Assembly: GCA_002362105.1 (NCBI GenBank)
Contig: DETD01000031.1
Coordinates: 1 to 64,000, forward strand
DNA length: 64,000 bases
Direction: 5' to 3'
DNA from: Bacteroidales bacterium UBA3297
GTDB taxonomy: Bacteria > Bacteroidota > Bacteroidia > Bacteroidales > Paludibacteraceae
The translations under genes and the position numbers were made by a program. A model generated the notes under the pieces. The model was not told where the DNA came from. It did not search any database and worked only from the letters and a program-made list of their open reading frames with translations. Shown here one piece after another: positions 19,376 to 27,952 of the stretch (position 1 is its first letter; each line of letters opens with the position of its first letter).

Positions 19376-20333
19376 CCAAAATAGGTACAATGTCCGATGC
19401 CGACTCGCAAAGGCTGAAATTACTTTCCACGCCAGCAGAAGACACCTGCACTTTATAGTAACCCGCTTCTGCCTCCGAAAGGTTCTCAAAGCTAAGCGTC
19501 GGACCTTTTCCAACTTTCTCCCAGTTTTTAGTATAATCCTTCGTCGTGTTCTTATACCAGGTGTATGTAACAGGCTCGATATAAGAAGAGTTTGTATTAT
19601 CAAACTTCGCTTTAATGGTGAAGTTTGATCCCACGCAAAGCGAATCGTCAGGCATATTCACCTCAACTGGAGGCGTATTCAACAAAATTTCAATATCGTC
19701 GAGAGCAAAGTCGCCACCATTTCCACCGGCTCCAGAGTAAACCCTATAGACAATAGAAGTTTGTCCTACTGGAACCGTAAACGGCATACTGAAGTATTGC
19801 CACTTATACGCTTTACAGTTGATGTAGAATGTCTCTGAATTCAAGACATTTCCATTTTCGTCTTCTATAGTAAGCGTAACAGGAGCATTAACCGATGCGT
19901 TTACAGGGTGTCCCCAAAAAGAGAAAGTCAAATCTGTATTTTCACACAAATCGTCAACTTTCACATTATAGAATGTAGCCTCTTTGTAATCAAGGTCAAT
20001 CTGTAAAAAGTTACCCCTGGTAAGGTCACCCTCGTGCGTGTGGTCACCAAATTCGGCATACCATCCGTTATAAGTGTGATTTCCCTGATAGGTAGCTCGT
20101 TTTATGGCTTCTTTTCGAATAGAATAGCCATTCTTTTTCATATCCCACAAATGTGACGAATAAAGCAAACCTTCAATAACGCCATCAGGTAGAGGGGGAG
20201 AACCATAAGGAGGATCGTTAAGAGAATTACCGCCGAAGTCCTCCTTAAAAAGTACAGTTCCATTTTCAGCTCCAAAAGCAGTTACAGCACTTAAAAACAA
20301 AGTAATAAAGCAAATTAGTTTGACAGGTTTCAT
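17484..20333 (-). CDS. Secreted repeat protein, truncated before its sorting domain
   Basis: The 949-residue product starts with a signal peptide ending AFGAEN. Residues about 25-210 resemble a carbohydrate-binding or jelly-roll domain with a typical FALDDIEI strand, and about 215-320 an Ig-like domain (SLCVGSNFTI, YTWYKN, EAGYYKVQVSS). From about residue 322 follow twelve 51-residue repeats. The gene ends at a TAA where the other repeats have GAA (context CEG-stop-SYKFG). The sorting domain needed for T9SS anchoring is encoded just downstream in the same frame, so the truncated product should not be anchored normally. A -7 element lies about 135 bp upstream. Its likely role is as a surface adhesin. 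Confidence 0.8.
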   Translation of the reverse strand: MKPVKLICFITLFLSAVTAFGAENGTVLFKEDFGGNSLNDPPYGSPPLPDGVIEGLLYSSHLWDMKKNGYSIRKEAIKRATYQGNHTYNGWYAEFGDHTHEGDLTRGNFLQIDLDYKEATFYNVKVDDLCENTDLTFSFWGHPVNASVNAPVTLTIEDENGNVLNSETFYINCKAYKWQYFSMPFTVPVGQTSIVYRVYSGAGGNGGDFALDDIEILLNTPPVEVNMPDDSLCVGSNFTIKAKFDNTNSSYIEPVTYTWYKNTTKDYTKNWEKVGKGPTLSFENLSEAEAGYYKVQVSSAGVESNFSLCESASDIVPILVKRCDIDTTLYDTICYGETYEFAGQTLSETGIYTDTLVNYMKGDSVISLELTVLDEILPTILKKRICEGESYTYESSSLTKAGEYEFKFTSEAGCDSIVILSLDVADVVTKTIEETICEGTAYKFGTQVLTTPGTYKETFTSVAGCDSIVTLTLKVAEVRYKDIEETICEGTVYKLGTQLLTTSGIYKETFTSAAGCDSIVTLTLKVVDVATKNIEETICEGTAYKFGTQVLTTSGIYKETFTSVAGCDSIVTLTLKVAEVSYKDIEETICEGESYKLGTQVLTTPGTYKEAFTSVAGCDSIVTLNLKVAEISNKTIEEAICEGESYKFGTQTLTTSGTYKETFTNVAGCDSIVTLTLKVGEISREAVKEAICEGQSFVFGTQTLTSTGEYVETFTNVAGCDSIVTLTLNVAKNSATAIEETICEGESYTLGEKTYSTAGTYEETFTNAAGCDSVVTLTLKVAEVNKVAIEETICQGEGYNFGKKTYATAGTYVETFINAAGCDSIVTLTLKVALKSTNAIEETICEGESFVFGTQTLSAAGKYKETFTNAAGCDSVVTLTLKLAKISRTAVKETICEGQTFVFGTQTLNAAGEYVETFTNVAGCDSIVTLTLNVAKHSTNAIEETICEG

Positions 20334-20467
20334 ATGTTTTTATTAAACAGATAATTTATTGTTTTTTATGTAAAGGCAATCTACTGTATTATACATCTAC
20401 AACATGTAAAAGCAAAGAAGATAGATTTTGCTTTTTGTCATCTCCAGTATTGTTTTCTTTACAATTA

Positions 20468-20475
20468 CAAAGTTA
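20468..20475 (-). promoter_or_regulatory. -7 element of the repeat-protein gene
   Basis: The minus strand reads TAACTTTG, a full match to TAnnTTTG, giving a leader of about 125 nt. Confidence 0.5.
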
Positions 20476-20638
20476 CCACTCAAACCACAGCAATAAAATA
20501 GCAGACATTCGCCAAAAGTGAGCAAAAATGACTTTAATATCAAAAAACTCAAGACACATTCAAATAGAGTTCACAAAACAGACACCGTCATTGCAAATTT
20601 CATATCAAACTCCACATCAGTCCAGAGGGTATTAAAGT

Positions 20639-20674
20639 AAAAAAGTGTTACGTGCGTGCACGTAACACTTTTTA
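20639..20674 (-). terminator. Terminator of the DUF2027-Smr gene
   Basis: AAAAAGTGTTACGTGC and its exact reverse complement flank a GT, giving a perfect long stem; the flanking A and T runs make it usable in either direction. Confidence 0.8.
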
Positions 20675-20696
20675 TTCTGGTAGTTTTTTACTGGAC

Positions 20697-21806
20697 TTAC
20701 TTTATCGTCACCTGGGTAGCACCAAATCCGTATTCTTGGAACGATGCATCTTGGAAGGTGCATTGTTTGTAACTGTGCTTCAATTCCTTCAGGATAGCGG
20801 ACCTCAAAACGCCATCGCCCTTACCATGAATAAAGACAATTTTCTGTCCTTTGAAACGTATATAGGTGTTCATGGTCTCCTTGAATTTGTCTAACTGATA
20901 TTGTAGGATGTCGTGAGAAGACAATCCGTTGATGTTATCGATAAGAGAGGCAATGTGCAAGTCAACCTCAATAATATCGCCATTAGGTTTGCTACTTTTT
21001 GAAACCTTTGGAGTTTCCGCCTGTTCTTTCTGCGCAGAAGCGGCAGCCAACTGTTTAGCATCAACTTCAAAAGGTTCTGCTGAAGCATCATCTACCACAA
21101 CAGGCACCATCAAGGCATCCTCGTCAAAAAAGTCGTTGGGTACAAAGCTGTGCAGTTTGTAGAAGCGGACAGGATTGAGGTGAATATGGACATCGGCAGC
21201 AGGTTTCTGCACATAGGCTTTCGTCTTCTTAAAGGCGACGAACTGCACATTAAGGTGTTCGAAGGCATTGAGGTCTTCGGCTGTAAAATCGTCGATGAAC
21301 TCCTTAGTATTAGGTTGAATAAAACCAGAAGCCTGACGGTCGACCTTCACTTGTCCGGTTGAGATGGTATAGGCTAGTTCGTAATTAGAATCGTTGATGA
21401 GGTACCACTCGAAAGAAGTAGCCCCCAACTGTCGGCTGTCGACAGGCACAAAAGCCATATACACATTCAGCACATTTCCCTCAGGCCTTTCAGGCTGTAC
21501 CTTTCCGGTTGTAGGCAGGTCGGCATCGTCGAAGCGCTGTTTCTGCGGAACTTTTTCAGCCGGTTTCGCCACAACGGCCGGTTCATCATCAGAACTCCTC
21601 TTACGTTTCGCCTCGTCTTGTTTTTTCAAGCGCGAGAACACATCGTTGTCGGCAGCCTCGCTAATAACCACACATTCCGAAACAGGCGTCGGGAAATCGA
21701 AGCCGTCGGCATCGGTTACCTCCACCATATCTTTGCTTAACACTTTGCTGACTACGCCACCGCCCTCGCTATTGAGGAAACGGACTTTATCGCCTACCTT
21801 TATCAT
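20697..21806 (-). CDS. DUF2027 domain protein with C-terminal Smr domain
   Basis: The likely start is the ATG at 21806 (MIKVGDKVRF), giving 369 residues; longer frames upstream overlap the promoter. The N-terminus (about 1-60) has a KOW-like VGDKVRFLNSEGGGVV strand. A lysine- and glutamate-rich linker follows, then a middle beta domain matching DUF2027. The last 90 residues form an Smr domain with the DLHI motif and FIHGKGDGVLRSAI. Smr domains, as in MutS2, bind or cleave nucleic acids; the substrate here is unknown. It is cytoplasmic and transcribed divergently from queA with overlapping promoters. Confidence 0.85.
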   Translation of the reverse strand: MIKVGDKVRFLNSEGGGVVSKVLSKDMVEVTDADGFDFPTPVSECVVISEAADNDVFSRLKKQDEAKRKRSSDDEPAVVAKPAEKVPQKQRFDDADLPTTGKVQPERPEGNVLNVYMAFVPVDSRQLGATSFEWYLINDSNYELAYTISTGQVKVDRQASGFIQPNTKEFIDDFTAEDLNAFEHLNVQFVAFKKTKAYVQKPAADVHIHLNPVRFYKLHSFVPNDFFDEDALMVPVVVDDASAEPFEVDAKQLAAASAQKEQAETPKVSKSSKPNGDIIEVDLHIASLIDNINGLSSHDILQYQLDKFKETMNTYIRFKGQKIVFIHGKGDGVLRSAILKELKHSYKQCTFQDASFQEYGFGATQVTIK

Positions 21807-21828
21807 ATTTTCAATTGAATTATAAATC

Positions 21829-21836
21829 AAAGTTAA
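21829..21836 (-). promoter_or_regulatory. -7 element of the DUF2027-Smr gene
   Basis: The minus strand reads TAACTTTG. It touches the queA -7 element on the opposite strand, so the two promoters compete for the same DNA. Confidence 0.5.
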
Positions 21837-21837
21837 G

Positions 21838-21846
21838 TAATTTTGC
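21838..21846 (+). promoter_or_regulatory. -7 element of queA
   Basis: TAATTTTGC matches the consensus exactly; the leader would be only about 14 nt. Confidence 0.6.
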
Positions 21847-21866
21847 GGTAAGATAACAAGCAAGCA

Positions 21867-23099
21867 ATGAAAAACCCCAAAGACATCAACATAGAAGACT
21901 ATAGTTACGAACTGCCCGAAGACCGTATTGCGAAATATCCGCTACCCCACCGCAACGACTCGAAGCTGTTGGTATACGAGCAAGGGGAAATAACAGAAGA
22001 CGTCTTCAAGAACATCAGCACCCACCTTCGGGGCGGCATGCTGATGGTGATGAACAACACCAAGGTTATTCAGGCACGCCTCATGTTCCGTAAAGAGACA
22101 GGCACACACATCGAAGTGTTCTGCCTGAGCCCGCACGAGCCCAACGACTATGCGCTGGCCTTTATAGCTACCCGCCACTGCGTTTGGGAGTGTATGGTGG
22201 GAAACGCCAAACGCTGGAAAAACGGCCAAACCCTGACGCTGCCCGTAACCGTACGCGGTAAGGAGATGGTTCTGAAAGCCGACCGCCATGGTGAGAACAG
22301 CCGCACCATGCTGATAGACTTCAGCTGGGACGACGACACAGTGAACTGGGCCGACATTCTTGACGCTTGCGGCGTTTTACCAATTCCACCCTATTTGAAA
22401 CGCGACACCCAAGAAAGCGACAAAACCACCTACCAGACTATCTATTCGAAAATAAAGGGCAGCGTGGCTGCACCTACAGCAGGATTGCACTTTACAGAAA
22501 AAGAGTTCAACGAACTTGCCGAAATGGGCATTGAGCGTGACGAGGTGACCTTACATGTGGGCGCCGGCACCTTCCAACCAGTGAAGAGCGAGACCTTGAA
22601 CGACCACCAGATGCATACCGAGGTTATTAGTGTTGAACGCAGCACCATTGCCCACATACTGAAATTCATCGGCAGCATTATAGCGGTCGGCACCACATCG
22701 GTGCGTACGCTGGAAAGCCTCTACTACTTTGGCGCTATGCTTCACGAAAACATGGACCTGCACGCCGACGAGTTGAAAGTAACCCAGTGGATGCCCTACG
22801 AGGCAGGCTACACCATAGGCGTCAAAGAGTCGCTACAAGCCATTCTCGACTACCTCGACAAACACCAGTTGCAGGCACTGAAAGGCTCAACACAGATTAT
22901 TATAGCACCTGGTTACGAGTTCAAAGTTGTCAAGGCCATGGTTACCAACTTCCACCAGCCAGAAAACACCCTTATGCTGCTGGTTGCCGCTTTTGTAGGC
23001 GACGATTGGAAAAAAATCTACGACTATGCGCTCAGCCACAACTTCCGATTCCTGAGCTACGGCGACAGCAGTCTGCTTCTGCCCAAAGGTTTGAATTAA
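21867..23099 (+). CDS. queA: S-adenosylmethionine:tRNA ribosyltransferase-isomerase
   Basis: QueA transfers and isomerises the ribosyl moiety of S-adenosylmethionine onto preQ1 in tRNA, making epoxyqueuosine at the wobble base. The 410-residue protein shows the family strings YELPEDRIAKYPL near the N-terminus, MLVMNNTKVIQARL, and in the second half SVAAPTAGLHFT, EVTLHVGAGTFQPV, HTEVISV, AVGTTSVRTLES and TNFHQPENTLMLLVAAF. At 410 residues it is longer than the roughly 350-residue proteobacterial enzyme, as is usual for Bacteroidota. It is followed by a strong bidirectional terminator. It acts in the cytoplasm. Confidence 0.95.
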   Translation: MKNPKDINIEDYSYELPEDRIAKYPLPHRNDSKLLVYEQGEITEDVFKNISTHLRGGMLMVMNNTKVIQARLMFRKETGTHIEVFCLSPHEPNDYALAFIATRHCVWECMVGNAKRWKNGQTLTLPVTVRGKEMVLKADRHGENSRTMLIDFSWDDDTVNWADILDACGVLPIPPYLKRDTQESDKTTYQTIYSKIKGSVAAPTAGLHFTEKEFNELAEMGIERDEVTLHVGAGTFQPVKSETLNDHQMHTEVISVERSTIAHILKFIGSIIAVGTTSVRTLESLYYFGAMLHENMDLHADELKVTQWMPYEAGYTIGVKESLQAILDYLDKHQLQALKGSTQIIIAPGYEFKVVKAMVTNFHQPENTLMLLVAAFVGDDWKKIYDYALSHNFRFLSYGDSSLLLPKGLN

Positions 23100-23115
23100 G
23101 CACCTAGCACTCCAT

Positions 23116-23154
23116 AAAAAAGCACAACCCCACAGTTGCAGGGTTGTGCTTTTT
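23116..23154. terminator. Bidirectional terminator between queA and the carbonic anhydrase gene
   Basis: A stem of about 15 bp (A-run plus AGCACAACCC with GGGTTGTGCT plus T-run) separates convergent genes. Confidence 0.85.
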
Positions 23155-23174
23155 CCGTTTATACGAGTGCAAAA

Positions 23175-23732
23175 CTATTGTGCTTTATCGTCGAAAAAGT
23201 TTTGTTCCTTGGCATCTTCCTCCCTAAACCAGGTAGAATAGAGGTGATAGTTGTCGGCAGTGCGCTTAATAATGTTCTCGATTTGTTCAGGAGAGATGTC
23301 TTTCACCTTTTTTGCTGGCACCCCGGCATAGATAGAGTTCGGCTCCACCTTCTCACCCGCCTTAATCAAAGCATTCGCGGCAATAATACAGTTTTCCCCA
23401 ATTTCGGCATTGTCGAGTATGGTGGCCCCCATGCCAACAAGTACATTGTTGTGCACAATGGCACCGTGAATAATGGCATTATGCCCTACCGACACATTGT
23501 CGCCAATAATAACTTTCGACTTCTGGTAGAGGGTGTGCAACACCACACCGTCTTGTATGTTGACGTGGTTACCAATACGGATAGAGTTCACGTCGCCACG
23601 TAGAATAGCGCCAAACCAAACACTGCAATCTTTGCCTATTTCCACATCACCAACAATGGTAGCATTATCGGCCACATAAACAGATGGGTCTATTTTTGGA
23701 GTAAACCCACGAACACTCTTAATTAAAGCCAT
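23175..23732 (-). CDS. Gamma-carbonic anhydrase family protein (left-handed beta helix)
   Basis: From the ATG at 23732 (MALIKSVRG) the protein has 185 residues, the usual family length; an in-frame upstream extension lacks family similarity. It is built of hexapeptide repeats (for example VYVADNATIVGDVEIG, CSVWFGAILRGDV, IIGDNVSVGHNAIIHGA). The RGD and zinc-ligand histidines in HT, VGHNAIIHG are present, as in YrdA/PaaY and gamma carbonic anhydrases. It may hydrate CO2 or act on an acyl substrate; activity cannot be decided from sequence. It is a single-gene unit convergent with queA. Confidence 0.88.
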   Translation of the reverse strand: MALIKSVRGFTPKIDPSVYVADNATIVGDVEIGKDCSVWFGAILRGDVNSIRIGNHVNIQDGVVLHTLYQKSKVIIGDNVSVGHNAIIHGAIVHNNVLVGMGATILDNAEIGENCIIAANALIKAGEKVEPNSIYAGVPAKKVKDISPEQIENIIKRTADNYHLYSTWFREEDAKEQNFFDDKAQ

Positions 23733-23899
23733 TGCGTTACTGTTTTTTTTATTTTTCCGGTAAATATACGAAAACAAAAAGTGAACAAAGGTCCACGCGG
23801 GCGAAAAAGTCAGCAAAAGCAGAGGGAAGCCTTAGAAAAAGCCACAAGAAACAGTTAATAATAGCAACGGAAAAGGAGCCGTTTAAGAAAATAAATGGT

Positions 23900-23908
23900 T
23901 AAATTTGC
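23900..23908 (+). promoter_or_regulatory. -7 element of the acyltransferase operon
   Basis: TAAATTTGC is a full consensus match about 45 bp before the ATG at 23954. Confidence 0.6.
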
Positions 23909-23953
23909 GTTATAGTATACAGACAGAGAACAAGGATAAAAAAATACATCAAT

Positions 23954-24520
23954 ATGGGGATAGCTAAAAAATTATGCCAGCTGATACTGAAAGTGACAGG
24001 ATGGACCGCAGAAAGTAAGATAGAGATACCCAAGAAATGTATCTTCTGCGTGGCTCCACACACCAGCAATATGGACTTTTTTATAGGAAAAATAGGTTAC
24101 ACCTCGCTCGGAAACGTACGTCCAAACTTTCTGATAAAAAGCGAATGGTTCCGCTTCCCGTTCAACCTGTTTTTCGGTCCTATTGGCGGCATACCCGTTT
24201 ACCGTAACAAAAAAGACAAAAAGATGGTCGACGCTATTGTAGAAGAGGCAAAAAAGCGCGACACCTTCCAGTTGGCCATCACACCAGAAGGAACCCGCAG
24301 CCGCAACAGCAAATGGAAACGCGGTTTCTACCACATTGCCCAGGGCGCAAACATTCCCATTGTAATCGTTGCCCTCGACTTCGGCCGTAAAAGAGTCTAT
24401 GTCAGCCACCAGGCCGAGATAACCGGCGATGCTGACAAAGACATCAAAGCCATACAGCGCTGGTATGTAGACAACGACATTAAAGGCAAATACCCTGAAA
24501 AATTCGCCATAGAAGAATGA
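23954..24520 (+). CDS. PlsC-like 1-acyl-sn-glycerol-3-phosphate acyltransferase
   Basis: The 188-residue protein carries the HX4D catalytic motif (H36 to D41 in APHTSNMDF) and the glycerophosphate-binding PEGTRS motif, with an FGPIGGIPVYR block between them. Such enzymes add an acyl chain to lysophosphatidate or a related acceptor at the inner membrane. The protein is short and has only a weak N-terminal membrane segment, as in the small Bacteroidota acyltransferases. It opens a four-gene operon; its stop overlaps the next start (ATGA). Confidence 0.88.
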   Translation: MGIAKKLCQLILKVTGWTAESKIEIPKKCIFCVAPHTSNMDFFIGKIGYTSLGNVRPNFLIKSEWFRFPFNLFFGPIGGIPVYRNKKDKKMVDAIVEEAKKRDTFQLAITPEGTRSRNSKWKRGFYHIAQGANIPIVIVALDFGRKRVYVSHQAEITGDADKDIKAIQRWYVDNDIKGKYPEKFAIEE

Positions 24521-25938
24521 GCAAACTACTCCGACTACTTATAGCCGCACTTTCTGCAGCATTGCTGCTAGCCGCCTGTGAAGACGAACCCGACTTCAGC
24601 AGCGATAGCCACCTACGCCTTTCCTATTCAACCGACTCGGTCTGCTTCGAGCCGCTAATTACAGGACAAGCCACCTCGACACGCACCATAAAAGTGTGGA
24701 ACAACAGCGGAGAAGACTTAAAAATCAGCAATGTAGAGTTAAGGTCTGCCTCAAATAGTTTCCAAATGATTGTCGACGGCCGCTCTGGCACCAGCATCAA
24801 CAATTTGGAGCTACTCAATGGCGACAGCCTTTTCATCTTTGTAAGGGCCAACATGCAGGTAAACGACGAGAAACAACCTGTCATGGTAAACGACTCCATT
24901 GTCGTCAGATACAACGGCAACCAAGACCGCATCATACTGAATGCTATAGGACAAAACGCTGTCGTCCTCCGCGACTACACCATCGAACGAGACACGGTTT
25001 GGACCAACGAACAGCCATTCCTTATTTTCGGGAAACTTGAAGTTGCTGAAGGCGCCACCCTAACCCTGAAAGCCGGAACTGAAGTACTGTTTCACCGGGG
25101 AGCGTCGATCTCTGTAGCAGGAACACTCGACGCCAGAGGCAATGCCAGCGATATGGTTCTGTTTAGCGGCGACCGTATGGACGAGATTGGTCCGGGAATG
25201 CCTTACACCAACATTTACGGCCAGTGGGAGGGCATCACCTTCACCGAGACCAGCACCAACAATATTATGGAAGGCGTCTATATGCGGGGCGCCACTTATG
25301 GTATAGTGGTAGACACGGCAGAAATTGACGACAACCAATGGCGGTTAATCATTGCCAACAGTGAGATAAGGACCTCGAAAAGGGGCAACTTGAAAGCGAC
25401 TGACGCCCGCGTCAAGGCCTACAACAGTGTGTTTGCCAACGGAGGAGTCCAAAACGTGTACCTTTCGGGAGGCGAATACCTGTTCAACAACTGTACCCTG
25501 AGCGAGAACAGCGTTTCATCGCTCCGCGTCAGAGAATCGCTAGTCTTACGTGGTGACGAGACACACCCTGTCGCCGCCCAGTTCAACAACTGCATCATAA
25601 ACGGCACGCACACCAACGAGGTTAGCACAAGCGAAGCCGACTGGTGTACCTACAGCATCAACAACAGTCTGGTTAACACAGAAAGCGCCGACACTGCCAC
25701 CTATTACAAGCAATGCGTATTTAACGAAAAAGCAGGATTTGACTTCCGGCTTTCAAAACTCTACTACTACGATTTCCACATCGACAGTACCAGTTTCGCC
25801 CGTAACATAGGCGACACCGCACTGATTAAGCTATACCCGGAATGTGCAACCGACCTCGACGGAAATGTGCGCATCAACAACGGGAAGGTCGACGCTGGCG
25901 CCTATGCCTATATGGAAACGGCAGCCCCAAAGGAATAG
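24517..25938 (+). CDS. Lipoprotein with right-handed parallel beta-helix domain
   Basis: The 473-residue protein has a lipoprotein signal peptide with lipobox LLAAC (Cys21). Residues about 30-160 look like an Ig/CARDB-type domain (RTIKVWNNSGEDLKISNV). Residues about 165-400 form the short repeating strands of a right-handed beta helix, with strings such as LEVAEGATLTLKAG, AYNSVFANGG and YLFNNCTLSENS. The C-terminus ends in a DLDGNVRINNGKVDAGAYAY block seen in outer-membrane beta-helix proteins. It is probably exposed on the outer membrane and may bind or process polysaccharide. It overlaps the acyltransferase gene by 4 bp. Confidence 0.82.
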   Translation: MSKLLRLLIAALSAALLLAACEDEPDFSSDSHLRLSYSTDSVCFEPLITGQATSTRTIKVWNNSGEDLKISNVELRSASNSFQMIVDGRSGTSINNLELLNGDSLFIFVRANMQVNDEKQPVMVNDSIVVRYNGNQDRIILNAIGQNAVVLRDYTIERDTVWTNEQPFLIFGKLEVAEGATLTLKAGTEVLFHRGASISVAGTLDARGNASDMVLFSGDRMDEIGPGMPYTNIYGQWEGITFTETSTNNIMEGVYMRGATYGIVVDTAEIDDNQWRLIIANSEIRTSKRGNLKATDARVKAYNSVFANGGVQNVYLSGGEYLFNNCTLSENSVSSLRVRESLVLRGDETHPVAAQFNNCIINGTHTNEVSTSEADWCTYSINNSLVNTESADTATYYKQCVFNEKAGFDFRLSKLYYYDFHIDSTSFARNIGDTALIKLYPECATDLDGNVRINNGKVDAGAYAYMETAAPKE

Positions 25939-25980
25939 CAAGCAGAGGCGGCTGGCTACAAACAGCATAAACCAAGAAAA

Positions 25981-27153
25981 ATGAAAGCTTACAGATTTCT
26001 GATACAATTATCGGTATGCGCCACACTCTGCAGTTGCACTGACCTACCGCAAGACAACGCCAATACTGCCAAAACAACGGACAACGAAGGGGCAGAAGAA
26101 CCTACGGAGGAAGTTGTTGACATAAAGGTCTGCAAAGGTGCGGGAAAAGCCATCACCGACCTACAAAGCGACACCGACAATCCTGAAAGTTTCAGCGGGG
26201 CCGAACGCCTGCGCATTGTGTCGTACAACTGCGAAAACCTATACGACACCGCAGACGACCCTAACACCAACGACGACGAGTTCACTCCCGAAGGAGAAAA
26301 GAATTGGACGAAAAGCAAATACAAGACCAAGCTGATTAACGTGGCGAAAGCCATAAAGGCTGCAGGTAACGGAACTATGCCGGCTATAGTCGGACTTGCC
26401 GAAGTGGAAAACAAAACCGTATTGAACGACCTGCGCAACCAAGACGTTTTAAAAGCAGAGGGCTACCGCTACGTCCATAAAGACGGACCAGACAAGCGTG
26501 GTATAGATGTAGCACTACTCTACAGCACCAGCCGTATGAAACTGGCCAGCCAGAAATGGATTCCCGTAAGGCTTTCTTCCAAAAGCAGGGCACGCGATAT
26601 ATTATACGCAAAATTCCAACTGAAAAACAACGAGATGCTCCATGTTTTCGTCAATCACTGGCCGTCGATGCGCGAAGGCGAGGCTGTTAGCGAAGACAAA
26701 CGCGTTGCCGCCGCAAAAGCGGTGCTACACACCATCGACAGTCTGCGCAAAGCAGAAGACGGAGCGAACATTGTGCTGATGGGCGACTTCAACAGCACCC
26801 TGTCGCAAGCTGCACTAGCCAACGTGCTGAAGGTAAAACAGTACAACAAGTCGGAAGGCAAAGGTTCGCTTTGCGACCTGACCAGCCGCTACGACGGAAA
26901 CGACAACATTGGCAGCCACAAGTACGGCGGAAAATGGGATGTGCTAGACCACATGATTGTGGAAGGCGGCATGCTGAACAAGAATGCCAACGTGTTCACC
27001 ACACCATACAGCGGGCACATCTGCCACGAACTCTTCCTGCTTTCCCAGTCAAGCAAAGGCTACTACTCGCCCAAACGGGGCTTCAAGGGTAACACTTGGA
27101 CTTGTGGCTATAGCGACCACTTACCGATAAGCCTCGACCTCTACATCCGATGA
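25981..27153 (+). CDS. Endonuclease/exonuclease/phosphatase (EEP) family lipoprotein
   Basis: The 390-residue protein has a signal peptide and lipobox LCSC, an acidic linker, and an EEP fold from about residue 75. Visible motifs are SYNCENLYD (metal site Asn), GLAEVENK (metal-binding Glu), FVNHWPSM (catalytic His), LMGDFNS (Asp/Asn pair) and the terminal SDHLPIS. These proteins cleave phosphodiester bonds in DNA, RNA or phospholipid headgroups. Its extracytoplasmic location suggests nucleic-acid scavenging or phosphatase work. It lies in the operon with the beta-helix lipoprotein and overlaps the following exonuclease gene by 4 bp. Confidence 0.88.
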   Translation: MKAYRFLIQLSVCATLCSCTDLPQDNANTAKTTDNEGAEEPTEEVVDIKVCKGAGKAITDLQSDTDNPESFSGAERLRIVSYNCENLYDTADDPNTNDDEFTPEGEKNWTKSKYKTKLINVAKAIKAAGNGTMPAIVGLAEVENKTVLNDLRNQDVLKAEGYRYVHKDGPDKRGIDVALLYSTSRMKLASQKWIPVRLSSKSRARDILYAKFQLKNNEMLHVFVNHWPSMREGEAVSEDKRVAAAKAVLHTIDSLRKAEDGANIVLMGDFNSTLSQAALANVLKVKQYNKSEGKGSLCDLTSRYDGNDNIGSHKYGGKWDVLDHMIVEGGMLNKNANVFTTPYSGHICHELFLLSQSSKGYYSPKRGFKGNTWTCGYSDHLPISLDLYIR

Positions 27154-27671
27154 AGAACTTCGCCGCAATAGACTTCGAGACCGCCAACAACGAACGCACC
27201 AGTGTATGCAGTGTTGGCATCGTCATCTACCGTAACGGGAAAGAAACCGACCGTTTTTACAGTTTGATAAAGCCCGAGCCCGAGTACTATACTTACTTCT
27301 GCTCGCAGGTGCACGGACTGACCGCCGAAGACACCGCTAACGCTCCCGTTTTTTCTGAAGTGTGGAAACAGATAGCGCCCAAACTAGAGGGTCTGCCACT
27401 GGTTGCCCACAACAAGGCCTTCGATGAAAGTTGTTTGAAGGCCGTAATGCGTATGTACCAGATGGACTATGTCTACGACGAGTTCTACTGCACGCTTATC
27501 CAGGCACGTAAAGTGTTTGGGCGGCGATTGGGCGACTGCAAACTGCCAACAGTGGCACGCGCGTGCGGTTTCGACCTTTCGCAACACCACAACGCCCTGG
27601 CCGACGCAGAAGCCTGTGCCGCAATAGCCCTGCAAATACTGCCCGACCCAGAAGAAACAGTCCAAGAGTAA
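27150..27671 (+). CDS. 3'-5' exonuclease, DEDDh (DnaQ/PolC epsilon-like)
   Basis: The 173-residue protein consists of one exonuclease domain. The three motifs are visible: AAIDFETAN (Asp and Glu), VAHNKAFDESCL (Asp) and HHNALADAEACA (His and Asp). Such proteins remove 3' nucleotides for proofreading or DNA repair and work in the cytoplasm. It ends the operon begun by the acyltransferase; its ATG overlaps the previous TGA. It is a stand-alone exonuclease without a BRCT or helicase domain. Confidence 0.88.
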   Translation: MKNFAAIDFETANNERTSVCSVGIVIYRNGKETDRFYSLIKPEPEYYTYFCSQVHGLTAEDTANAPVFSEVWKQIAPKLEGLPLVAHNKAFDESCLKAVMRMYQMDYVYDEFYCTLIQARKVFGRRLGDCKLPTVARACGFDLSQHHNALADAEACAAIALQILPDPEETVQE

Positions 27672-27806
27672 CTTTAATAGAAAAAAACAAGCCTTAACCT
27701 CACAGAAAACCTATCAAGAAAACAGCGATAATTACGACAGGGAAAAAAGTCTATTCCGCTCACTTTCATAGTCACTTTTGCTCTTTTTCAACATAAAAAA
27801 ACGCCC

Positions 27807-27814
27807 TACTTTTG
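27807..27814 (+). promoter_or_regulatory. -7 element of the SseB-like protein gene
   Basis: TACTTTTG is a full consensus match; the leader to the ATG at 27953 would be about 130 nt. The rest of the 280-bp gap shows nothing else. Confidence 0.45.
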
Positions 27815-27952
27815 TTGCAAGAAAAATAACAACAAAATATAGGAATCAAAACTCTGTATTTTAAACAAAGAAAAGTATTAACCCACTCTATCTAGATTTA
27901 TATTCATACAAACGTAAAACGCCCTAATTAGGACAAAAACCCTTTAAGAACT

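Larger units (their letters stand above)
20334..20696. other. Intergenic region between two minus-strand genes
   Basis: This AT-rich gap carries the promoter of the repeat-protein gene on its left side and the terminator hairpin of the DUF2027-Smr gene on its right side. I see no further gene. Confidence 0.6.
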
